A stretch of 64,000 bases of DNA from Conus ventricosus (taxonomy: Eukaryota; Mollusca; Gastropoda; Neogastropoda; Conidae). The stretch is taken from positions 142,526,261 to 142,590,260 of the forward strand of contig CM031595.1 in NCBI GenBank assembly GCA_018398815.1, in the 5' to 3' direction. This document shows, piece after piece, positions 1 through 11,672 of this stretch. The notes under the pieces are model-generated. The model had not been told where the DNA came from and ran no database searches. It saw only the letters and a program-made list of their open reading frames with translations. Numbering within the stretch: position 1 is the first letter of the stretch; each line of letters opens with the position of its first letter. The position numbers were made by a program, and so were the translations under genes.

Positions 1-1010
1 AAGTCCTCTCCTTTACTTTGTTGTTAGATCTTTTCCTTCTTCCTTCCTTTCTGTTTCATGTTTTACCACCCAGTGAAAAGTCCTCTCCTTTACTTTGTTG
101 TTAGATCTTTTCCTTCTTCCTTCCTTTCTGTTTCATGTTTTACCACCCAGTGAAAAGTCCTCTCCTTTACTTTGTTGTTAGATCTTTTCCTTCTTCCTTC
201 CTTTCTGTTTCATGTTTTACCACCCAGTGAAAAGTCCTCTCCTTTACTTTGTTGTTAGATCTTTTCCTTCTTCCTTCCTTTCTGTTTCATGTTTTACCAC
301 CCAGTGAAAAGTCCTCTCCTTTACTTTGTTGTTAGATCTTTTCCTTCTTCCTTCCTTTCTGTTTCATGTTTTACCACCCAGTGAAAAGTCCTCTCCTTTA
401 CTTTGTTGTTAGATCTTTTCCTTCTTCCTTCCTTTCTGTTTCATGTTTTACCACCCAGTGAAAAGTCCTCTCCTTTACTTTGTTGTTAGATCTTTTCCTT
501 CTTCCTTCCTTTCTGTTTCATGTTTTACCACCCAGTGAAAAGTCCTCTCCTTTTACTTTGTTGTTAGATCTTTTCCTTCTTCCTTCCTTTCTGTTTCATG
601 TTTTACCACCCATGAAAGTCCTCTCCTTTATTTTGTTGTTAGATCTTTTCCTTTTCTCCTTTTGTTTCATGTTTTACCACCCAGTGAAAAGTCCTCTCCT
701 TTACTTTGTTGTTAGATCTTTTCCTCTTCCTTCCTTTCTGTTTCATTTTTTAACCACCCAGTAAAAAGCCCCTTTCCTTTACTTTGTTGTTAGATCTTTT
801 CCTTCTTCCTTCCTTTCTGTTTCATTTTTACCACCCAGTAAAAAGTCCTTTCCTTTACTTTGTTTTTTAGATCTTTTTTTTTTCCCCCCTTTTTTCCTTC
901 CTTCCCTTCCTTCTGTTTCATGTTTTACCACCCAGTGAAAAGTCCTCCCCTTTACTTTGTTGTTAGATTTTTTCCCTTCTCCCTTCCTTTCTGTTTCATG
1001 TTTTCTTTTT
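1..1010. repeat. 77-bp tandem minisatellite, about 13 copies
   Basis: The unit begins at 1, 78 and 155, giving a 77-bp period of C/T-rich sequence containing TTTCATGTTTTACCACCCAG. Copies are almost identical from 1 to about 600, then pick up indels and substitutions to about 1010. The array is cut by the window edge, so its real length is unknown. The short open frames here are by-products of the repeat. Confidence 0.97.
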
Positions 1011-1047
1011 TTTTTGTTTTTCCTCTTTGTCCCAATGTTTTTTGTAA

Positions 1048-1060
1048 AACACACACACAC

Positions 1061-1103
<43 letters not shown>

Positions 1104-1133
1104 ACACCACACGACACACCCACACACACACAC

Positions 1134-1174
<41 letters not shown>

Positions 1175-1183
1175 ACACACACA

Positions 1184-1220
<37 letters not shown>

Positions 1221-1428
1221 ACACACAACAGACACACACACACACAGACACACACACACAGACACACACACACACACCACACACACACAAAACAAAACAC
1301 ACAGACACACACACCACAACACCACACACAGACACACACACACACACACACACACACCAGACACACACCACAACAACCCCACACACACAGACACACACAC
1401 AGACACACACACACACACACACACACAC

Positions 1429-1465
<37 letters not shown>

Positions 1466-1533
1466 ACACACACACCACACACACACACACACAGACACCA
1501 CACACACAGACCACACACACACAGCACACACAC

Positions 1534-1564
<31 letters not shown>

Positions 1565-2283
1565 CACACACAGACACACACACACACAGACACCACACAC
1601 ACACACCAAACACACACACACACACACACACACAGACACACACACACACAACACAACACACAACACCACACACAGACACACCCCAAAACACAACACACAC
1701 CACACAGACACACACACACACAAAAAACCAAAACACACACACACACACACACACAGACACACACAAAACAACACACACACACAACACACACAGACACACA
1801 CACACACACACAAAACACAGACACAACAACACACACACACACACCACACACACACAGACACACACACACACACACAACACACAGACACACACACACACAC
1901 ACACACACCGACACACACACACAGACACCCCCACACACACACACACCCCAAAACACAGAAAACACACACACACCCCACAGACACACACACACACCACACA
2001 CACACCACACACACCACACACACACACACAGACACACAACACACACAGACACACACACAGACACACACACACACATCACACACACACACCCCAACCACAC
2101 ACACACACAGCACACACACACACACACACACCCACACACAACACACACACAGACACACACACACACACACACACACACCACACACACACACACACACACA
2201 GACACACACAACACACACACACACCACCACACAGACACACACACACACACACACAGAACCACACACACACACACACACACACA

Positions 2284-2324
<41 letters not shown>

Positions 2325-2328
2325 ACAC
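1048..2328. repeat. 1.3-kb (AC)n microsatellite with interspersed CAGACA
   Basis: The block is almost pure AC dinucleotide, interrupted by CAGACA, CCACAC and short A runs. Open frames run through it on both strands (Thr/His on plus, Cys/Val on minus) only because the repeat contains no stop codons. They are not genes. Confidence 0.98.
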
Positions 2329-2484
2329 ACTTTTCCTTCCAAATCATCATTTTTGTTTTGCCCTACTTCAGCTGTACATGGACTGCTTCTCAACCTCATT
2401 CATTTGCCTTGTCATCCGTCATACACATTGACATCCCTAGACTTTCGTGCTCCAATCCTTTTATTATTTTGTAGTGTTTGTTTT

Positions 2485-2745
2485 TATATGGCTAATTGGG
2501 GTTTAGTGGTAAGAATGCTGGAAAAAACCCGCCGCTTTGGGAAAACGATTTAAAATTGTGGACCCCTCGACTAGAAAGTCGTGGGTCAATTCCTGTCAGA
2601 GCATTTATTTGTGTTTCTGCCCTGACTGGGTCCTACCCGGGGTTGAGTTTTTGTTTAGGGCTCATTTTTGGAAGACTGGGACCACGCAGTCGGGTTTCAT
2701 CATCTTAGTGATGTGTCTCGAGAGTGTTGCTCAAATTCCTGAACC
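2485..2745 (+). repeat. tRNA-derived SINE, plus orientation
   Basis: The 5' part (about 2490-2605) reads like a decayed tRNA gene: TTTAGTGGTAAGAATGCTGG resembles an A box, and an anticodon-arm-like region is followed by GTGGGTCAATTCCTG, a B-box/T-arm sequence. The body contains GTCCTACCCGGGGTTGAGTT and GGGCTCATTTTTGGAAG. The same order of landmarks occurs inverted at 56890-57065, which supports a dispersed SINE family. It lies upstream of the first MYLK exon seen here. Confidence 0.65.
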
Positions 2746-3497
2746 AACACTGCAGGGGTCTGATCTCCCCTGGCATAGTTGACGTCAGGATATATTATGC
2801 AAGGAAGTGTAGAGTACAGCCCTGTCATGCAGTCTCAAACCTGAATGGAAATCCATTGCATCATCTTCATCATTCTTATCCTCATTTAATCAGCAGAAGA
2901 AAAAAAAAAAACTGTTCCAAATTCTGTGTCCCTCTATGCCCTGCTGTCACAGTGACCACAGTTTTTAAACATCTATGCCCTTGGATTGTATTGGTTTTGT
3001 CTGCCATTGGATGGACATGGTGATGCTCTTCAGAGAAGAACTCACTCACGCTGGCTCCATGACTAAGCAGTTGTTGTCAACAGTAGGGAGCTTCGTAGAC
3101 GGTGTCCTGCATATGTTGGCTCAGAACAGGCACCCCTGAACTGATTTGATCGCAGCGCAGGGTCTCCTCTGGTGGGTTGCCTCTTGACAACTTGACACTG
3201 ACAGCTCCCTGTGGATTGCTGGTGCTGGGGCTGCGGCTGGATGATCTTGGCCTTGCTGTGGACTGGGGCTGGGGGTTGGGGAGGGGGTTGTAATGAGCGG
3301 CTTGGGTGCAGTGTCACTGAAGTGACACGGAAGATGAGATTAGAACTTGGTGCATACATTTATGTCTGTATCTATCGATATATGCACTTGATATGTTTTG
3401 ATGCAACCTGAATCTGTTTTAATATGATCTACTTATGTTTTGTTGTCCTCTGAATCTTTTGATATGATCTTATTACACTTTTTTTTCTCTGTTGCAG
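2746..3497. other. Intronic or intergenic stretch before the first recognised exon
   Basis: No exon was recognised. A 98-codon minus-strand open frame (3063-3359) is Pro/Gln-rich and matches no family I know. The plus strand ends in the pyrimidine tract that serves the 3498 exon. Confidence 0.5.
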
Positions 3498-3525
3498 TTG
3501 AATTCAAGCTTGACATTGGAAAAAG
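3498..3525 (+). CDS. MYLK: MYLK microexon (28 nt)
   Basis: A 28-nt exon encodes EFKLDIGKR. It is bounded by a strong pyrimidine tract and cag acceptor at 3495-3497 and a gtaag donor at 3526. It ends in phase 2 (AG|), and the next exon at 3843 begins with the single base that completes an arginine codon, so the two join in frame. The short charged segment reads as a linker before the first Ig domain seen here. It is too short to identify on its own; the call rests on splice signals and phase match. Confidence 0.6.
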
Positions 3526-3717
3526 GTAAGACAGTTTGTGGATTTGTTTAATTTATCCTCATCTTTTTTGTTTTTATTTTCATGATGTTATTGTTGCTGA
3601 TCATTTTCATTCTTTTTTTTCAATATTACTGATATTTTCAGCATGTTATCATTATTATCTGAAAATGTCTTTTTGAGAGAGAAAGAGACTTCATATTTCA
3701 TATGTGTGAATGCATGC

Positions 3718-3719
<2 letters not shown>

Positions 3720-3800
<81 letters not shown>

Positions 3801-3802
3801 GA
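3720..3802. repeat. (GA)n followed by (CAGA)n microsatellite
   Basis: About 35 bases of GA repeats are followed by about ten CAGA units, ending some 40 bases before the 3843 acceptor. A second GA block at 4104-4150 follows the donor of the same exon. Confidence 0.95.
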
Positions 3803-3842
3803 AAGTGTGGTAGCACTATTTCATAACCTTGATTGTTTTCAG

Positions 3843-4038
3843 GCGTCTCCCATCACCTGATGTGAAAAGAACGTCAGTCGAGAAGGAACGGGCCCCAGAA
3901 TTTGTTGTCAAGCCAAGACGCCAGTTTGTGGATGAAGGTCAAAATGCCAAGTTCAAGGTCGCCTTTGAAGGGTCGCCCAGCACTAGCCTCTCCTGGAGCA
4001 GGAATGGCAAGCGGCTGGAGTCCAGCTCCAAATTCAAG
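3843..4038 (+). CDS. MYLK: MYLK exon: first half of I-set Ig domain 1
   Basis: The exon encodes a basic linker followed by APEFVVKPRRQFVDEGQNA and the first beta-sheet of an I-set Ig domain, ending with the conserved tryptophan (SLSWSRNGKRLE). PEFVVKPR is the usual I-set strand A signature and DEGQNAKFKV is strand A'/B. The acceptor is ttttcag at 3842 and the donor gtagga at 4039, phase 2 in and 0 out. The position expected to hold the B-strand cysteine reads KFKVAFEG, so this domain may lack the canonical disulfide, which is common in muscle Ig domains. The second half lies at 4693. Confidence 0.85.
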
Positions 4039-4101
4039 GTAGGACTGTTCCTTGGTTTAGGGGTTCTATTTCCTTTGTATAGAGAGAATATGGGAGGGAG
4101 G

Positions 4102-4143
<42 letters not shown>

Positions 4144-4692
4144 AGAGGAGAGGAGGTTAGGGGAAGGGGGGGGGGAGAAGTGAGAGAGTGAGAATGTAAA
4201 AGAAATATAATTTTATTAGAAAACAAAATGATGTACACCATGAAGGTTTTTTTTGTTTGTGTTTGTGTTTTGTTTATTGTGTTTTTTTGCCTTCAGTGAT
4301 CAAACAACTAAGAAAGGATGATATAGAAAAGGAGAAGCAAAAAAGACAGTATATTATTCACGAAGAAACACAACAAAATGAATAAACACACAGAAAACAA
4401 CAGGTTCACAAATTGCACATGCTGAAGTTAGTCACACTTAGCACTACCACATAATGTTGAACTTAATACAGACATACAATGTAACCTTCACTACACACAT
4501 ACAATGTTAACCTTCACTACACACATACAATGTTAACCTTGCTGCATTAATGATATGTGAAAAAAAAAAAAGTTGCAAAGAAGGTGGATATATATGTGTA
4601 TATAATATCTCATGATTGTGCATGAAAAATGCGGACTTCAAATATGAGATATTGAATAATAACAATATCACCGTGTGTATGAATTCCTACAG

Positions 4693-4822
4693 ATGTACGA
4701 AGATGGCGGCTACCATTACCTGGAAGTGTGTGATGTCAGCAAGGAGGACAGTGGGATGTACGTCGGCACTGTCAACAATGCTGCTGGCACTGACACGGCT
4801 GCCGCTGAACTGGATGTTTTTG
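4693..4822 (+). CDS. MYLK: MYLK exon: second half of Ig domain 1
   Basis: The exon encodes MYEDGGYHYLEVCDVSKEDS followed by GMYVGTVNNAAGTDTAAAELDVF, the strands D to G of an I-set domain. The DSGMY motif is the canonical D-x-G-x-Y of strand F, although the residue normally cysteine reads as valine (YVGTVNN), in keeping with the missing B-strand cysteine in the first half. The acceptor is cctacag at 4692 and the donor gtcagt at 4823. It enters in phase 0, matching 4038, and leaves in phase 1. Confidence 0.88.
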
Positions 4823-5414
4823 GTCAGTGTATATATATCATAAAAATTTTATGTAATAAATCCGCCAAACATGAACAAACGAATCACAAGACAAAACACG
4901 ACACGACCTCTTAGGTCTTCTTCAGCAAGAGAAACAATACTCAGAACAACGAAAATGGAGAACAAGCCATCACTGATCTCGTCCAGTTTGGTGCAAGATG
5001 GGCATCGTAAACCAGTGTATGTATTATGTAATGCTATCGGTTTTCTGTACATGTTGTGTATGGTTTTAGCTTTGAGGCGGTCACTGTCTGAAAAACTGTT
5101 CGTGAAAACTGTATGAAGTAATATGCTGATGCAGTGTTGTATAAAGCAAGCATGTAAAATATTTTCAGCATGCTTATATGCTTCCATCTATAACTTGATA
5201 TAAAAACAGACGAGTTTAGTTTAGTAGACCTTAGCCCAAAATGGATGTGTCAAATATGGTTTTACTGACTGATCATAATAGCATTATTTGACTCACTAGA
5301 AGTTTGGTTAACCTGAAATTTGGGCTAACTAGAAGAAAGAAAAATCCAATCCCTTAATCTTAAGATTAAATGTGCACAACTCCATATCGTTGACACATTA
5401 TCTTTATCAAACAG
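4823..5414. other. Intron after Ig domain 1
   Basis: No repeat array or coding feature was recognised apart from unremarkable A/T-rich sequence. Two short overlapping open frames on opposite strands (4849-5187) show no family features. Confidence 0.5.
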
Positions 5415-5459
5415 ATATGGCAGCAGAAGAAAAGGCTAGAAAACCTGTATTCATGAAAG
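5415..5459 (+). CDS. MYLK: Possible MYLK linker exon (45 nt)
   Basis: A 45-nt candidate encodes DMAAEEKARKPVFMKG. The acceptor aaacag lies at 5414 and a weak donor, gttctc, at 5460. It is phase 1 at both ends and so fits between 4822 and 5562 without disturbing the frame. The RKPVF segment resembles an inter-Ig linker running into a strand A. The donor is poor, so it may be a cassette exon or not an exon at all. Confidence 0.4.
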
Positions 5460-5561
5460 GTTCTCACACAGTGAAAAACGTTTTAATGAAATTGAACAAA
5501 TATTTGCATTCTCTTTTTTTTTTTTTTATGTATTGTATTTCCCTCTCCCCTCTTTCTGCAG

Positions 5562-5873
5562 AAAAACCCAAACTGTTGACCCGAGGCTCCCCACCCCCGA
5601 CCCTCTCCTCCTCCCTGCAAGACATGGACGTCGTCATCGGCGATCGGGACGTCAAACTGCAGTGCCAGGTCCGAGGGGGTGAGCGGTGCACCGCCACCTG
5701 GTTTCACAACGGGCGAGAGGTGCGCCAAGGGAGAACGACATCGGTGCGTCTTCAAGGAACCACTGCCAGCCTCACTTTGACAGAGGTGGGGGAGGATGAT
5801 GGGGGGGAGTACCAGTGCGTCATCAAGAACACCAACGGCGAGGTGTCTACCTCCTGTACCGTGTCCACACAAG
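5562..5873 (+). CDS. MYLK: MYLK exon: complete I-set Ig domain 2
   Basis: One phase 1-1 exon of 312 nt encodes a complete I-set Ig domain. It shows the B-strand cysteine (VKLQCQVRGG), the core tryptophan (TATWFHNGREV), and the F-strand signature DDGGEYQCVIKNTNGE with its cysteine. A proline/serine-rich linker (GSPPPTLSSSL) precedes it. The acceptor is ctttctgcag at 5561 and the donor gtcagg at 5874. The exon is intact, without frame breaks. Single-exon Ig domains flanked by phase 1 introns are typical of Ig superfamily genes and can be skipped or duplicated without a frame change. Confidence 0.9.
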
Positions 5874-5942
5874 GTCAGGGCCTGTGGCTTTCTGTCTCTC
5901 TTCCAAGCTGTTTATTGATTTTTTTGACCGTTTAATGATAGT

Positions 5943-6329
5943 TTGGAGTAGCTATTATTTGTTGCACACAACACTATAAACAGACAATGACCTGAATTTT
6001 GTTTCTGATTTTTTATGTGCCTCAGAACAATGATTGACATGAAAACCAAACAGTTACTCCAGAACAACAAGAGAAGGAACCCTGGTTACAAAGACAAGGA
6101 AAATAACTCTCATTTCAAGGAGTTCCAATGAAGTCAGTTCGGAGAGTTCTGTCACCAAATTGGAGTGGCTATGATTTGTCGCACACAACTCTATAAACAG
6201 GCACAGACCTGAGTTTGGTTTCTGAGTTTCTGTGTGTCTCAGACAAAAAGATCAACATGAAAAACGAACGTTTACTCCAAAACAACAAGGGAAGGAACTC
6301 TTAAACCTTAGTTACAAAGACAAGGAAAA
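5943..6329. repeat. Diverged 217-bp tandem duplication
   Basis: Landmarks of the first copy (GGAGTAGCTAT at 5945, GTTGCACACAACACTATAAA, GGTTACAAAGACAAGGAAAA) recur in order 217 bases later (GGAGTGGCTAT at 6162, GTCGCACACAACTCTATAAA, AGTTACAAAGACAAGGAAAA) with scattered substitutions. It is intronic. A GT microsatellite (6331-6400) follows directly. Confidence 0.85.
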
Positions 6330-6337
6330 GGTGTGTA

Positions 6338-6383
<46 letters not shown>

Positions 6384-6462
6384 GGTGTGTGTGTGTCTTT
6401 GTGTTTGAATACATACCTCTATATATACATACATGTAGCTGTCTGTGTATACGTTCCAACAG

Positions 6463-6558
6463 AAGGGGAGAAGCTGGAACCTCCAGTGTTCGTCAAAGAA
6501 CTCCAAGACATAGAGGTGGAGGACGGAGACAAGGTCGAGCTGATTGTCGAGGTCAAAG
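6463..6558 (+). CDS. MYLK: MYLK exon: first part of Ig domain 3
   Basis: The exon encodes EGEKLEPPVFVKELQDIEVE followed by DGDKVELIVEVKG, the A, A' and B strands of an I-set domain. PPVFVKELQD is the typical start of a muscle Ig domain. The acceptor is ccaacag at 6462 and the donor a consensus gtgagt at 6559, phase 1-1. The B-strand residue normally cysteine reads LIVEV. The rest of the domain follows after a 2-kb intron at 8580. Confidence 0.88.
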
Positions 6559-7430
6559 GTGAGTAGCATAGCGCATGGTCTTTAGATCATGCCCGTGATG
6601 CATGTCAGAATGTTGTCCATGGTGTGTCCTGACCTTGTACTGACCTGGAGATGCTGTGAGAACAAATTGTATGTTCAAGACAAAGCCATGGGATTAGAAA
6701 AGGGGGACAATGCAGAACATGAGAGCACAGAAAGAACACGGGTCCAATATGAGATTAGGAGAGAGATCTACTTTCAGTCACAAACAAGTTAGTAAGGAGA
6801 GTTTAAACAAGACCGGCAGAAGCCATTTCTGATGCTTTGCGCTGTCCATCCTCTGGCCCACAAGTACAGAGAAACCTTTAGCAAACCTGAATGAAGGATG
6901 AATTGAAGATGACGGCCATTTGCAAAAGGAAATGTGAATTGTATATGGAAAGTAACATGAAGATTATGCTCTAGAAAAAGAAAAGAAATGTAACAGTAAG
7001 ACATGCATCAGAAAAAGACAAGGAAAGAAATGTGGGATGATTGTGTTGTATTTTTTTTTCTAATGGCAAATTGATTTTTTTTTCATTTAAAGTTATTGTA
7101 TTCCTTTTACATGCCTTCAACGAGGGGTGAAGTTGTTATTTTTAAGGTAAAATCATTTGATGTTTCCAGACATGTCATAATAAACATTCAGACAAGAAGA
7201 GATCCAGTGTTTATTAATTACTGAAATAACATCAGATGCTAAGAAGATCACAGTTATCTGAACCTTTGCTCTGCTGGAATCTTTCCTCTGCAATACATGT
7301 CCATGTAAAAAAAAAAAGGAAAAACAAACAAACAAAAACAGGAACATTTCATAGTGTAAAGTGCCGTGAGATATACTCAGCTGTATGAAAACTGAAGACC
7401 ACATGATCACGACACTTATGTTCCTAATCA
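6559..7430. other. Intron inside Ig domain 3, 5' portion
   Basis: The consensus gtgagt donor opens the intron. No exon or repeat was recognised; the stretch is A/T-rich with short A and T runs. Confidence 0.5.
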
Positions 7431-7860
7431 TTTGCTAATTATGCACAAATGAATAGTTAAGGACTGATTGGTAGAGAATGACTGATTATTGGCTAGCTAT
7501 ACAGAATGATTGATACGTAATGGCTTTGCCAAATGATTGACAAGGAATAACTGGTAGCTAGTTATGCAGAGTGAATCATAGGTGATGATAGACTGTAAAT
7601 TGGCTATGCAAAATGATTGACAGGGAAGGGCCCGATTGTTAGCTACTTGTCCACAGAATCATTTACAAGGGAGGATTGTTGGACAGCTAGTTATGCATAT
7701 AATAATCAACAAATTGTAAGTTATTCATGCACTAGTGGTTGACTGGGAACCACTTATTGTGAACTAGTCAGGCACTGAAAGACTGAGAGTGAGGGACCAC
7801 AATACAGAGCATGTTAAACACGGAGTGACTAAAGAACTGTTAGCTAGTCATGCATGGCAT
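7431..7860. repeat. Degenerate tandem repeat, unit about 60 bp
   Basis: Variants of AATGATTGACAAGGAA followed by GTTAGCTAGTTATGCA recur six or seven times with drifting spacing (for example 7475, 7520, 7568, 7610, 7690, 7845). It looks like an old minisatellite inside the intron that splits Ig domain 3. Confidence 0.6.
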
Positions 7861-8279
7861 GAGCTTCATTTGCTGTGTGCAGTCATCTGTGACTGGTCTT
7901 TGCACAAGATTGTCAGAGAAGTGGAGCGATACACAGCAATAGCATGGTTTAACATGTAGATTCGACATGTCTGCAGGTTTTGCTTGGTTGATGACAGTGT
8001 GTTTTGATTGATGGTGTGTCATCGTTGAGTTAACCACTCATTCCCACAAACCTTCTCAAGATCATTTGCAGGCATCAGGTGTGCTGACACACTCATGTAT
8101 GAAAGAGCACACACTGACTTATACATACAGGCAAATGCACAGTTTGGTTATATACACATACTGTAAGTTACAAAAACACTCATGCACAAACATACTGGGT
8201 TTTAAAACACAAGAACTCATACACATACACATGTAAAGACACCATATGCGTGCATGCACACACATATGCTCAAGCACAT

Positions 8280-8288
8280 CACACACAC

Positions 8289-8330
<42 letters not shown>

Positions 8331-8378
8331 GTGCCACACACACACCACACCACACACACACGCACGCACGCACGCACG

Positions 8379-8427
<49 letters not shown>

Positions 8428-8465
8428 TCTGTCCGTCTGTCTGTCTGTCTCCCTATGTCTGTCTC
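8280..8465. repeat. Compound AC / CGCA / CT / GTCT microsatellite
   Basis: Blocks of AC, GCAC, CT and GTCT repeats follow one another, ending about 110 bases before the 8580 acceptor. Confidence 0.95.
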
Positions 8466-8579
8466 CCACCAGCAATACATATCATCACCTGTCTTCACAT
8501 ATGCATGTGGTATTCCATTCTCCCACCTCTCCCCTGACCTTGCATGGTGCATGCTACCCTTGTGTGCCCCCCCAAACAG

Positions 8580-8780
8580 GCAGCCAACCGGTACACGTGT
8601 ACTGGATGCATAACAATCGTCAGCTGACGGTGGACACGCCTGGTGTTGTGTTACGGGCTGTGGACGGGGTGCACTCCATGCTGATACCGCGGGCCACTGT
8701 CGACAGCGGCGGGGAATATGTCTGCGAGGCCTACAATGACTATGGTGACACTGACACCTTTTGTAGACTGCACATCAGAG
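8580..8780 (+). CDS. MYLK: MYLK exon: second part of Ig domain 3
   Basis: The exon encodes GSQPVHVYWMHNNRQL with the core tryptophan, HSMLIPRATVDSGGEYVCEA with the DSGGEYVC F-strand signature, and YNDYGDTDTFCRLHIRG, ending strand G. The acceptor is ccaaacag at 8579 and the donor gtataa at 8781, phase 1-1. The first two bases complete the glycine codon left open at 6558, so the Ig domain reads through. It is intact. Phase 1 at its end permits splicing either to the Ig exon at 12107 or to the terminal exon at 11673. Confidence 0.9.
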
Positions 8781-10483
8781 GTATAATGCCCCCCTTTCAC
8801 TGTCAGTTTGAACAAAGTCATATGTAGGGAAAGAAAAAAAAAACCCACTAGGGAGAGCAGAAGGTCTTCAGAGAAGACGCCCACCCTTCTCTCACCCAAC
8901 CCCATCCACCTCCCACCAACTTCTCACCCCCCATCCCCTTCCCCCATCCATCCTCCCCTTCTCTCTGACCTCCACACCCACCTCGACCCCCATCCCCCTT
9001 CTACGCCCCACCCCCACCCCCACCCCCAGTGCTCCTCTACCACACCCCCAATACCCCTTCTCCCAACCCAACCCCTACACCTCTACCTACCCCGGTCCCC
9101 TGTGGACTTCCTCAGCTTATGCAAGTATTTTGGCCCTTAATTGTGGGTAGGGGGTGAGGGCATGATTCCGGAATACCTTTCTGCTTTAACTGGAACTGAA
9201 TAAATCCAGAACTAAATGACAGGAGATGTCCTGCCATAAATGAACATGTCTGTATTTCATTTTAGCTTTTAATTGCTTCACCTGCATCGTTTTCAACTGA
9301 GTCTTTCAACTTACAGTTTTGTTACGTATATTTTGCAATGATTGTAAACAATTTGAAAAGTAAAATCATTTTTTAAAAATCTTTTGAAAACATTGTTTTC
9401 CATATTATTTTTTTAAGACAAAGGTGAGCAAGGAAATTTTTGAAACTGCATCTAACTAATACAAAGTGTCACAGAAAGTTGTGCAAATGCATTGAACGTT
9501 TCACATCTTGATCTGTACTGTAAAGAAACCCCAGTTTAGCTGTGAAAGGAATCTTATTGAAATTCCAGTCTTCAGAATTGTCAGTGTAATGTTTGAAATT
9601 AAGATTATGAGATCAAATGCCTTCTGTTTTGTGTTGATTACAAAATTTGTCTATGATTTAAAATTCTGACAAAGTGCTTGCATTTTTTAGTTTTTTTTTT
9701 TCTTTTTCAGTAAAAAGATAACATAGCCATTTTTGATCCCAAGTTGCACAGCCATCAGTTTCTTTCTCATTTATTCTTTGCTGATCCTTTTGTGTTGAGA
9801 AAAAATGTATTAAACATAACTGTCCTGCTATCTCTCTTTTCCTTTTCTCTTTCTTTCAATGAAAACATGCATACCCATTTTGGTCCAAATTCATACAGCT
9901 TCAGGTTCTTTCTTATTCATACTTTCCTAATTTGGATATGTTTAAAAAAAAAGATGTATTGAGAACATTTATCCTTCTATCTCTCTTTCCCTTTTCTTCC
10001 CCCCCCCCCCCCCCCCCCCCCCAACACACAGACACACACACACTCTCTGCATCAATATGACTCCCCCCCCCCCCTTCCGTTCCAGTAAAACGTCAATGCA
10101 AATCAGGATATGCCTGTCCCTGACTCGTCACCCCCACGACATTGCGCCTTACATTTTGACTGGACGGAATGAGACGGACAGCGATGTGGTTGACAGATGA
10201 GGAACATGAAGTACAAAGGCTGTTCTGTCATGTCCACCAGTCAGCAGAGGGCCTTTGGTGTCAGTAGGATGATCTCTCATGGTCAGCGAAGGCTTCAGGT
10301 CATGTTCTCCACACTGGCAGGAGCCAGGCTGTCTGCCTCAGGCACCCCTTGACCCTGGCTTCTGTCCACAGTGTGCTTTCTTGTATGGTCAGTTTGGTCG
10401 TCATCTTGATGTATAAAACACATATGCAGATATGTTTTCTCTCTCTCTCTCTCTCTCTCTCTGTCCGTCTTTGTATCACAAAT

Positions 10484-10529
<46 letters not shown>

Positions 10530-11660
10530 GCACACACGCACACACACACACACCACACACACACAGATACAGAGTGTTCAGTGCACAAACCTGGTGGGGG
10601 GGGGGGGGTTGCTGAAAGCTACTAGACCACCAGTGCCCATCTACATCTGATGTTGACTGCCTACTGAATAATCTGTATTACCAGTGACACAGTAACTGAC
10701 ATTGACTGAATCCATTAAAAAAAAAGTGGGGGTGGGGGTGAATATCAGCCCGAGTGCCGCCTCCTGTTTGACTAACTTGAAGATCTGCATGCTGCATTGC
10801 GGAGTTGTCCCGAGGATCACGTGCTGTTGACTGAACATGTTGGGAGTGCCCAGGGCTGCTGAGGATATTGAGGTGTATCCATGGGCATTGAGGCATTTCC
10901 TCGGATATTGAGATGGTATCCATGGATATGGAAACATGTCCCTATGTATTGAGGTGCGTCCATTAGATATTGAGGCATGTCCTCGGATTCTGAGCTGTGT
11001 CATTGCATGGCATGATATGTTGTGATGCATGAAGTGAGTGATGCGACTGGAACCCAGTTGGTAATACTTGAAGAGTATCTGAAACAACTGCAGTTACGCA
11101 TTTGTCTTGTCATCGCAGTGCCCTGTTTTGCTTGTGAGAGTCCAGAACTTGTGGATGTTGGTGTAGGAGTGAAGACACTGATTACAGTTTGGTCTTTTAG
11201 ATTGGTATTGCATGTTAATTGGCAGCTTGGATATTTTCTTGTGTTGTTACAGAATGATTAAAGTGATATATCTTCCTTCAAGCAACATGGTTGTTATTTC
11301 AACTTTGCCTGGAAGTTAAAGGATTTTTTTTAAAAATGGGCTGAAAGATTATTTCATTGAATCTTAAAAAAAAAAAAATTGCTTTCGTGATTGCAAAAGT
11401 GGAACTGAAGTGGAATCCAGACTGAATTAATGTCTGCAAAGCTGATACAAAAGCAGTCGAGAGTTTCACTGGAGTTGAAGTTGTGTAACTTGTTCAGCAG
11501 CATGTGCTGAAAGGATTGGGCCGTGGACTGTTCTGAAGCTAAAGGGTTGTAGTGGCATGGATGAAGGGAGTGGCAAGTGTGGACTGAGGGATAGGGACTG
11601 CGGGAGGAGGAGGAGGAGGAGGAGGATGTTGTTGCCATGGTAAGATGGTGCTGGTGTTCT
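8781..11660. other. Intron after Ig domain 3: low-complexity and degenerate repeats
   Basis: Contents: a C-rich stretch of CCACCCC-type sequence (8880-9075); a diverged duplication of about 145 bp (9724-9860 and 9870-10000, sharing a GTTGAGAAAAAATGTATT-like and a CTATCTCTCTTTTCC segment); poly-C (10000-10021); CT and AC microsatellites (10437-10565); and about seven copies of a 21-24-bp unit around GATATTGAGG (10863-10998). No coding exon was recognised. Confidence 0.7.
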
Positions 11661-11672
11661 CTGTCCCCACAG

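Noticed and set aside
779..2431. Open frames of over 500 codons on both strands (His/Thr-rich and Cys/Val-rich)
   Set aside because: They are translations of the AC dinucleotide block. They occur in several frames at once and have no composition independent of the repeat.
2485..2605. Functional tRNA gene
   Set aside because: The tRNA-like head is decayed and attached to a non-tRNA body repeated elsewhere, so it is a SINE.
3063..3359. Pro/Gln-rich 98-codon minus-strand frame
   Set aside because: No family motif, no splice or promoter support, and the antisense reading of a G-rich stretch explains its composition.
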